From an uncultured Uliginosibacterium sp. (lineage in GTDB: Bacteria; Pseudomonadota; Gammaproteobacteria; Burkholderiales; Rhodocyclaceae), in NCBI GenBank assembly GCA_945957295.1, contig CAMFLH010000013.1:1-37824 (forward strand): a DNA stretch of 37,824 bases, written 5' to 3'. Positions 32,751 to 37,824 of the stretch are shown here, one piece after another. The position numbers were made by a program, and so were the translations under genes. Every line of letters begins with the position of its first letter. The first letter of the stretch is position 1. The notes beneath the pieces were generated by a model. It worked only from the letters and a program-made list of their open reading frames with translations. It was not told the DNA's origin and searched no databases.

Positions 32751-33473
32751 TCGTAGTCACCCGAAGCACCGTCGGCTTCCGGAACGTTTGCTGTCCTAAG
32801 TAACGGAAGACGATGTCCGCCCTACCCGGGCGTTCGGCTTCACGTTGCGTCAACGTCGGGAAACTGAGGACAGCGCTCAGAACCGGCTACTGCTCGCCGC
32901 CAAGTCATCCGCCTTAGCTGCCAGTCATCCTGAAACTGCGGCAATCTGCTCAAGGCTGTAAGCGGTCAGCGCGGGCTGTGGGTACGCCGGTAGGCGTTCA
33001 GCCTTACCGGAATTCAGGTGGTCGCGGCTCATGGGCACGCGAACGTCGACTTTGAAATTCCGTGGTCGCGAGTGTCGACCAAAATCAGTCGTTGAGCCGC
33101 TCTTGCTCAATGTGACCCGCCCTCGCTCGACCCAGTGTGGGCAACCTCCCGATTTGGAGGTCGTGCTATCCACCCGTTGGTGCGAGGTTTTTCCGTTCGA
33201 TGCAGTGTTCTCAACCTTCACGCCGAATGCAGCTGTGCGGGTCGTTGCCGTGACGCATTGGTCGCGCTGCGTTTGACGCCGACCGTTAAGTGCTCAGGAA
33301 ACGGCGGCCTGAGGTGTGGTGCGATGAGCGGGTCTGAGTCGATCCAGAAAACCGCGGGCGGCGTTGGAAAAAAGGAGACTCAGCTGGGAAAACTTGGGAA
33401 AACTTCGACCAAATTCCGTTACATGTGGGTACATCCCGGCACATCGATATTCCGGAAATCCCAATAAAATCAA
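32751..33473. other. Gene-poor stretch beside tRNA-Leu
   Basis: About 720 bases with no credible gene. The ORFs listed here are short, mutually overlapping and lack recognisable domains or ribosome sites. The last 120 bases are visibly richer in A+T than the rest of the window and contain a tandem 10-mer (TGGGAAAACT twice, 33385-33404). The position immediately 3' of a tRNA gene is a common integration site, so this may be a decayed mobile-element remnant, but no integrase fragment or duplicated tRNA end was found. Confidence 0.5.
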
Positions 33474-33558
33474 TGGTGCGGGTGAAAGGACTCGAACCTT
33501 CACGCCTTGCGGCGCCAGAACCTAAATCTGGTGCGTCTACCAATTTCGCCACACCCGC
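33474..33558 (-). tRNA. tRNA-Leu (anticodon UAG)
   Basis: The minus strand reads GCGGGTG at the 5' end and CACCCGC-A-CCA at the 3' end, so CCA is encoded. The anticodon arm is CCAGA-TTTAGGT-TCTGG with anticodon TAG. The variable arm is long (GCGCCGCAAGGCGT), as in class II tRNAs, and the T-arm has GGTTCGAGTCC. The total of 85 bases is normal for tRNA-Leu. Short ORFs in this interval are artefacts. Confidence 0.97.
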
Positions 33559-33623
33559 ACTGGTGACAGAGGGGCGCGAGTATAGCGCGTTAACGCGTTT
33601 TCGCGGCCCCTCTAAAGAGATCA

Positions 33624-34421
33624 TCAGGCGACGAGGGATTCGCCCTTGTGCGCCTGGATCACTTGCATAAGCTGCGAGAAGACTTTCGGCGTACCGGCAA
33701 CGATGTTGCCGGTGTTGAAGTAGTCGGCGTCGCCAGCGAAGTCGCTCACTAGGCCACCGGCCTCTTGCACCATCAACGCCGCGGCGGCGAAGTCCCACTG
33801 CGCGAGGCCGATTTCGAAGAAGGCGTCGAAGCGCCCACAGGCGACGTAAGCGAGATCGAGCGACGCCGCGCCTGGGCGGCGCAGGCCGGCCGTCTTCTCG
33901 GTGAGTTCGCGGAACATCTTCATGTAGGCATCGGCGTGCTCGAAAGCGCGATACGGGAAGCCGGTACCAACGAGTGAATCATTCAGGCGGATTTTGCGTG
34001 ACACACGGATGCGGCGGTCGTTCAGGAAGGCACCACGCCCACGCGAGGCGGTGAAGAGCTCGTTGCGCGTCGGATCGTACACTACGCCGTGCTGAACGAC
34101 GCCAGCCTGGGCATAGGCGATGGACACCGCGTACTGCGGAAAACCGTGGATGAAGTTGGTAGTGCCATCGAGCGGATCGATGATCCACTGGTGCTCGCTC
34201 TCGCCGAGGGCGCCGGACTCCTCTGCTAGAATTGCGTGGTCCGGATAGGCTTCACGGATCGTTTCGATGATCGATGCCTCTGCTGCGCGGTCGACTTCGG
34301 TCACGAATTCGTTGGGCTGTTTGGTGCGAACCTCGACCTGGTCGAGATCCATCGATGCGCGGTTGATGATGCCGGCCGCGCGGCGCGCTGCCTTGACGGC
34401 GATGTTGAGCGTCGGGTGCAT
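33624..34421 (-). CDS. suhB: SuhB, inositol-1-monophosphatase family protein
   Basis: A 265-residue Mg-dependent phosphatase of the SuhB type (E. coli SuhB has 267). The metal/phosphate motifs are [24 protein letters not shown] and [15 protein letters not shown]. SuhB also acts in rRNA transcription antitermination through NusA in E. coli. The ORF track extends it to 34604, across the start of the divergent trmJ. The ATG at 34421 gives the normal N-terminus ([19 protein letters not shown]). It is divergent from trmJ and lies just downstream of tRNA-Leu, which is on the same strand. Confidence 0.95.
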   Translation of the reverse strand: MHPTLNIAVKAARRAAGIINRASMDLDQVEVRTKQPNEFVTEVDRAAEASIIETIREAYPDHAILAEESGALGESEHQWIIDPLDGTTNFIHGFPQYAVSIAYAQAGVVQHGVVYDPTRNELFTASRGRGAFLNDRRIRVSRKIRLNDSLVGTGFPYRAFEHADAYMKMFRELTEKTAGLRRPGAASLDLAYVACGRFDAFFEIGLAQWDFAAAALMVQEAGGLVSDFAGDADYFNTGNIVAGTPKVFSQLMQVIQAHKGESLVA

Positions 34422-34515
34422 GAAGTGCGTCTGCCTTGCTGCGGCGTGAGCCGCTTGGTCGTCGGCCCGCAGCGAACGGCGGGCTATTCGAATTCGTAAA
34501 ACCCTACATTCTACT

Positions 34516-35250
34516 ATGACTGAGCCTTCGGCGCTGCGCCGGATTCGTGTTGTGTTATCGCGGCCCAGCCATCCAGGCAATATTGGTGCAGCGGCGCGGG
34601 CCATGAAGACGATGGGTTTGCATCAGCTCGTGCTCGTGTCGCCCAAGGAATTCCCGAGCGCCGAAGCTACTTCACGCGCATCGGGCGCGACGGACGTACT
34701 TGAAAACGCGCGTGTCGTCGATAGCTTGGAAGAGGCGCTGGCAGGCACTGTGATGGCCGCAGCGCTGACCTCGCGGATTCGTGAGATGTGCGCCGCGCCG
34801 CGCTGGGCAAGCGAAGTATCAGGTGAGTTGCTGTCGTTCGCCGAGCAAGGCGATGTGGCGGTGGTATTCGGCAACGAAACCTTCGGCCTTTCCAACGAAG
34901 AGGTGATGCTGTGCCAGCGCGCGGTGACGATCCCGGCCAACGCGGAGTACGCATCGCTGAACCTCGGTGCTGCGGTGCAGGTGATTGCATATGAATTGCG
35001 GCGTTCCGCGCTTGAAGGGCGGCTTGCGCCGTTGCCTCAGGCGCTGGGGCAGGTGGCCTCGCACGAAGACGTGGAGCGACTGATCGCGCATTTTGAGCGG
35101 GCCATGATCGCCTCGGGCTTTCTTGATCCAGAAAAGCCTCGCCGCCTGATTCCGCGGCTGCGTCGGCTTTTCGGCCGAGCGGCAATCGAGCGGGAAGAGG
35201 TAGCGATCCTTCGAGGCATGCTTGCGAGTTTTGAATCGAAAGTTGACTGA
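34516..35250 (+). CDS. trmJ: TrmJ, tRNA (Cm32/Um32) 2'-O-methyltransferase
   Basis: A 244-residue SPOUT (SpoU-class) methyltransferase that modifies position 32 of tRNA. The knot motifs are present: [22 protein letters not shown] at the start, [15 protein letters not shown] and [17 protein letters not shown]. The C-terminal helical extension ([44 protein letters not shown]) distinguishes TrmJ from shorter TrmL. Neighbours suhB, cysE and iscR form the standard betaproteobacterial arrangement. The 66 bases to cysE hold no obvious strong terminator. Confidence 0.95.
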   Translation: MTEPSALRRIRVVLSRPSHPGNIGAAARAMKTMGLHQLVLVSPKEFPSAEATSRASGATDVLENARVVDSLEEALAGTVMAAALTSRIREMCAAPRWASEVSGELLSFAEQGDVAVVFGNETFGLSNEEVMLCQRAVTIPANAEYASLNLGAAVQVIAYELRRSALEGRLAPLPQALGQVASHEDVERLIAHFERAMIASGFLDPEKPRRLIPRLRRLFGRAAIEREEVAILRGMLASFESKVD

Positions 35251-35316
35251 AATACTCGGGATTTTTAGCATCCCCCTTCTGCAGTTTTTCTGCGATAGAC
35301 CGAGACAGGAACCTCC

Positions 35317-36072
35317 ATGTTTGCGCGATTGCGTGAAGACATCGCCAGCGTTTTAGAACGCGACCCCGCCGCCCGTTCGCGCTGGGAGGTGCTGACCTGT
35401 TATCCGGGTGTCCATGCCTTGATCTATCACCGCGTCGCAAACGCGTTGTGGCGTCGAGGCTTCCATTGGGCTGCGCGCTTTGTGTCGCAGATCTCGCGCT
35501 GGTTGACCGGCATCGAGATCCATCCGGGTGCTCGGATTGGCCGGCGGGTGTTCATCGATCACGGGATGGGCGTCGTGATCGGCGAGACTGCTGATATCGG
35601 CGACGACTGCACCATCTATCAGGGGGTGACGCTCGGCGGCACCTCGCTTTACCGCGGCACCAAACGTCATCCGACGCTTGAGGCGGGCGTGGTGATCGGT
35701 GCTGGCGCGAAGGTGCTCGGTGGGTTTACGGTGGGGGCGGGTGCGAAGGTCGGCTCCAATGCCGTGGTCGTGAAACCGGTGCCTGCGGGCGCGACCGCAG
35801 TGGGTAATCCTGCTCGCATCATCGAGTCGGCGCGGGATCAGGCGCGTGAGGAGAAAGCCATGGAGATGGGGTTCTCGGCCTACGGTGTGACACAGAACAT
35901 GGACGATCCTGTTTCCAAGGCGATGCATGGCCTGCTCGACCATGCAGTGGAAACTGACCGACGTTTCGAGGTCTTGCTGGCCCGCTTGAAGGCTGCAGGC
36001 ATTGATCTCGATGGCGATGTGGCGGCTTGCGATCGCTTTGATCCGAACCAGCTGTCGAAGATGGTTGACTAG
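35317..36072 (+). CDS. cysE: CysE, serine O-acetyltransferase
   Basis: A 251-residue enzyme that acetylates serine with acetyl-CoA, the first committed step of cysteine synthesis. After an N-terminal helical region ([19 protein letters not shown]) comes the left-handed beta-helix of hexapeptide repeats: [39 protein letters not shown] and [22 protein letters not shown]. The catalytic His and Asp lie in the IDHGMG segment. It precedes iscR and a cysteine desulfurase gene, which links cysteine supply to Fe-S assembly. An ACAGGAA ribosome site precedes the ATG. Confidence 0.96.
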   Translation: MFARLREDIASVLERDPAARSRWEVLTCYPGVHALIYHRVANALWRRGFHWAARFVSQISRWLTGIEIHPGARIGRRVFIDHGMGVVIGETADIGDDCTIYQGVTLGGTSLYRGTKRHPTLEAGVVIGAGAKVLGGFTVGAGAKVGSNAVVVKPVPAGATAVGNPARIIESARDQAREEKAMEMGFSAYGVTQNMDDPVSKAMHGLLDHAVETDRRFEVLLARLKAAGIDLDGDVAACDRFDPNQLSKMVD

Positions 36073-36086
36073 TTTGATCTGCATCT

Positions 36087-36111
36087 AATGTTGACTGATT
36101 TAATCAGGAAT
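36087..36111 (+). promoter_or_regulatory. IscR box 1 overlapping the iscR promoter
   Basis: By eye, 21 of 25 positions match the type 1 IscR consensus recalled from E. coli (ATASYYGACTRWWWYAGTCRRSTAT). The box covers a sigma-70 -35 element TTGACT (36091-36096), which pairs at 17 bases with TATTCT (36114-36119) as -10. Binding of cluster-loaded IscR here would repress iscR and the genes after it. Confidence 0.85.
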
Positions 36112-36114
36112 TGT

Positions 36115-36139
36115 ATTCTTGAGTAAATCGATCAACTAT
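36115..36139 (+). promoter_or_regulatory. IscR box 2
   Basis: ATTCTTGAGTAAATCGATCA plus the next five bases (ACTAT) match the type 1 IscR consensus at 21 of 25 positions. The box begins 3 bases after box 1 and overlaps the -10 element. Two adjacent type 1 boxes are also found at the E. coli iscR promoter. Confidence 0.8.
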
Positions 36140-36192
36140 TGAGGTCGCGTCCCGCCGATGTGTGCAGGGGCCGGCTGGTGCGGGAACGAACG

Positions 36193-36690
36193 ATGAGACT
36201 GACAACCAAGGGGCGTTTTGCGGTGACCGCGATGATCGACCTCGCGCTGCGCGAGGGCGACGGCCCGGTGACTTTGTCAGGGATCAGTGAGCGTCAGCGC
36301 ATTTCTCTCTCCTATCTTGAGCAGCTGTTCGGCAAGCTGCGTCGCCACAATCTGGTGGCAAGTGTGCGCGGGCCGGGCGGCGGCTACTGTCTGGCGCGAC
36401 CGGCGCCGGAAATTTCCGTTGCCGACATCATCTTTGCGGTCGATGAACCGCTCGATGCAACGCAGTGCGGTGGCAAGGAAAATTGCCAGGACGAGCACCG
36501 TTGCATGACGCACGACCTCTGGACCAATCTGAACAAGCGCATGTACGAGTATCTTCACTCGGTCAATCTGGGTGTGTTGGTCGCACAGCAGCGCGCACGG
36601 TCCGAGGGGAAGCAGGTCTTGCATGACGAGCGTGCTTGCGCCGCAAAGGGCAAAGTGAAGAGCAAGCCGGAGGCGATAGCGCCCGCTTGA
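36193..36690 (+). CDS. iscR: IscR, Fe-S-dependent transcription regulator
   Basis: A 165-residue Rrf2-family regulator. The winged helix-turn-helix occupies the first 80 residues ([51 protein letters not shown]). The [2Fe-2S] ligands are three Cys with x5 spacing ([13 protein letters not shown]) followed by His in MTHDLW, as in E. coli IscR (Cys92, 98, 104, His107). It represses its own operon when clusters are plentiful. The ORF track starts at 36139; the ATG at 36193 gives the family N-terminus. The next gene begins 8 bases after its stop. Confidence 0.97.
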   Translation: MRLTTKGRFAVTAMIDLALREGDGPVTLSGISERQRISLSYLEQLFGKLRRHNLVASVRGPGGGYCLARPAPEISVADIIFAVDEPLDATQCGGKENCQDEHRCMTHDLWTNLNKRMYEYLHSVNLGVLVAQQRARSEGKQVLHDERACAAKGKVKSKPEAIAPA

Positions 36691-36698
36691 TCGCCGCC

Positions 36699-37824
36699 AT
36701 GTTTGCGCCGACCTACCTCGACCACAACGCCACCACGCCGCTCGACCCGCGCGTGCGTGACGCGATGCTGCCTTACCTCGACGCACGCTTCGGCAACCCG
36801 TCGAGCCGGCACGAGTACGGCCGGCAGGCGAGGGCGGCGGTTGATCGCGCTCGGGAGCAGCTTGCGGTTGCAGTTGGTGCGCATCCTACCGAGGTGATAT
36901 TCACCTCCGGTGGTTCGGAGGCGAACAACCTTTTCATCAAGGGTGCTGCGGCGTTGATGAAACCGGGGCTCGTCGTAGTGGGTGCGTCGGAGCATCCATG
37001 CGTAAGGGAGCCTGCACGGCAACTCGAGAGGTCTGACTGGCGCCGGGAACTTGTGCCGCTCGATTCGCAGGGCCGAATTCGCCGCGATGCGTTCGATGCG
37101 CTGATGAAGCAGTCGCCGCGGTTGGTGTCGGTGATGGCGGCGAATAACGAAACCGGTGTGCTGCAGGATATCGAGTCGCTGGCTGCGCAGGCGCGTGCTT
37201 CCGGCGCGTACTTTCACACCGACGCGGTGCAGGTGTTCGGCAAACAGCCGATCTCGTTTCGCGAGCTTGGTGTGAATGCCATGACTGTGTCGTCGCACAA
37301 GATTCATGGTCCGCTCGGTGCGGGTGCGCTGGTGCTAGACAAGCGAGTGGATCTCGCACCGCTGGTGGCGGGCGGGGGCCAGGAGCGCGGTTTGCGTTCC
37401 GGTACAGAAAATGTCGCCGCGATCGTTGGTTTCGGCTTCGCTGCTGAAATTGCCGTCGCCGAGTTGAATGCTTGGACTGCCCGCGCTGCTCGCCAGCGTG
37501 ACATGCTGGAAAGTTCGCTCGCGCGGCTTGGGGCGCGGATTTTCGGCGCTGGCGCGGAGCGCTTGCCGAACACCGTGTTTTTCGCCTTCGACCATATTGA
37601 TGGCGAGACGCTTGTGGCCAAGCTGGATCGCGCGGGTTTCGCGGTGGCGAGTGGGTCGGCCTGTTCCAGCGCCGATCCGCGGCCCTCGGCAACTTTGCTC
37701 GCAATGGGTGTAGAAGATGAAGTGGCGCGTGGCGCGATCCGGGTGAGCCTAGGGCGCGACACGCAGGATGAGGCGCTTGTCCGGTTCGTGAAGACGCTGG
37801 ACGAGACGCTGCAAGGATTGAGAA
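36699..37824 (+). CDS. Cysteine desulfurase, NifS/IscS-like (3' end cut off)
   Basis: At least 375 residues of a PLP-dependent cysteine desulfurase; the frame is still open at the window edge, and for that reason it is missing from the ORF track. The N-terminus is YLDHNATTPLDPRV. The PLP site is SSHKIHGPLGAGAL (Lys Schiff base), the GGGQERGLRSGTEN segment is standard, and the active-site loop is SGSACSSADPRPSATL with the catalytic Cys. Compared with E. coli IscS (YLDYSATTPVDPRV) several blocks differ, and it is closer to NifS-type or accessory desulfurases. It may therefore be an additional copy preceding a true iscS outside the window. Cotranscribed with iscR. Confidence 0.92.
   Translation, partial: MFAPTYLDHNATTPLDPRVRDAMLPYLDARFGNPSSRHEYGRQARAAVDRAREQLAVAVGAHPTEVIFTSGGSEANNLFIKGAAALMKPGLVVVGASEHPCVREPARQLERSDWRRELVPLDSQGRIRRDAFDALMKQSPRLVSVMAANNETGVLQDIESLAAQARASGAYFHTDAVQVFGKQPISFRELGVNAMTVSSHKIHGPLGAGALVLDKRVDLAPLVAGGGQERGLRSGTENVAAIVGFGFAAEIAVAELNAWTARAARQRDMLESSLARLGARIFGAGAERLPNTVFFAFDHIDGETLVAKLDRAGFAVASGSACSSADPRPSATLLAMGVEDEVARGAIRVSLGRDTQDEALVRFVKTLDETLQGLR

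Noticed and set aside
33178-33190. Possible attachment-site duplicate of the tRNA-Leu 3' end (TTGGTGCGAGG)
   Set aside because: Only about seven consecutive bases match the tRNA end, which is expected by chance.
33286-33798. ORFs crossing the tRNA-Leu gene
   Set aside because: They translate through the tRNA (typical KVRVLSPAP string) and have no independent support.
35251-35316. Terminator between trmJ and cysE (GCAG-TTTTT-CTGC)
   Set aside because: The stem is only four base pairs with no U-tract after it, too weak to support.
1-37824. CRISPR array, rRNA operon or intact insertion sequence
   Set aside because: No regularly spaced repeats, rRNA sequence, transposase or flanking terminal repeats were seen on reading through the window.

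Overview
The window looks like chromosomal DNA from a nitrogen-fixing betaproteobacterium, most likely of the Rhodocyclales (an Azoarcus/Azospira/Dechloromonas-like organism). This rests on high GC, the NifL-NifA pair, a nif-linked rnfABCDGEH operon and the suhB / trmJ-cysE-iscR-desulfurase block. The placement is inferred from gene content and protein motifs, not from a search. The first 48 bases are not genomic: they are an Illumina Nextera i7 adapter, so the left edge is an assembly or library artefact. The right edge cuts through a cysteine desulfurase gene.

Layout. (1) 127-4125, minus strand: a small sensory region with two periplasmic solute-binding-type proteins, a methyl-accepting chemotaxis protein and a small protein that looks like a decayed GGDEF domain, translationally coupled to one of the binding proteins. 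(2) 4446-12724, plus strand: a metal-resistance island. A dmeR-dmeF pair (RcnR-type Ni/Co sensor with its operator, plus a His-rich CDF exporter) is followed by czcI-czcC-czcB-czcA, a P-II-like protein with an unusual Cys-x-Cys and a small exported protein. (3) 12982-14560, minus strand: an MFS transporter and the 3' remnant of a zinc alcohol dehydrogenase gene carrying an in-frame stop. (4) 14637-17344, minus strand: a nifB-ferredoxin-draG operon behind a clear sigma-54 promoter and a NifA upstream activator sequence. (5) 17498-21070: trmA, a VOC protein and a YbaL-type cation/proton antiporter, which separate the two nif blocks. (6) 21205-29905: nifLA (minus) divergent from rnfABCDGEH (plus). 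Each side has its own sigma-54 promoter, and a single TGT-N10-ACA site lies between them. (7) 30018-32750: a class A beta-lactamase with a Tat-like signal, a frameshifted remnant of a VCBS/RTX-type surface protein and an RluA-type pseudouridine synthase. (8) 33474-37824: tRNA-Leu(UAG), suhB, then trmJ, cysE, iscR (behind two tandem IscR boxes) and the start of a NifS/IscS-like desulfurase.

How it works together. NifA, restrained by NifL when oxygen or fixed nitrogen is present, would activate nifB (FeMo-cofactor core synthesis, with its ferredoxin) and the rnf operon (membrane complex supplying low-potential electrons to nitrogenase), and probably its own operon. DraG would reactivate ADP-ribosylated nitrogenase reductase. 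The iscR-desulfurase block provides Fe-S assembly. The metal island is an independent module: DmeRF for Ni/Co and CzcCBA for periplasmic divalent metal export. No nifHDK, draT, CRISPR array, rRNA operon or intact insertion sequence is visible.
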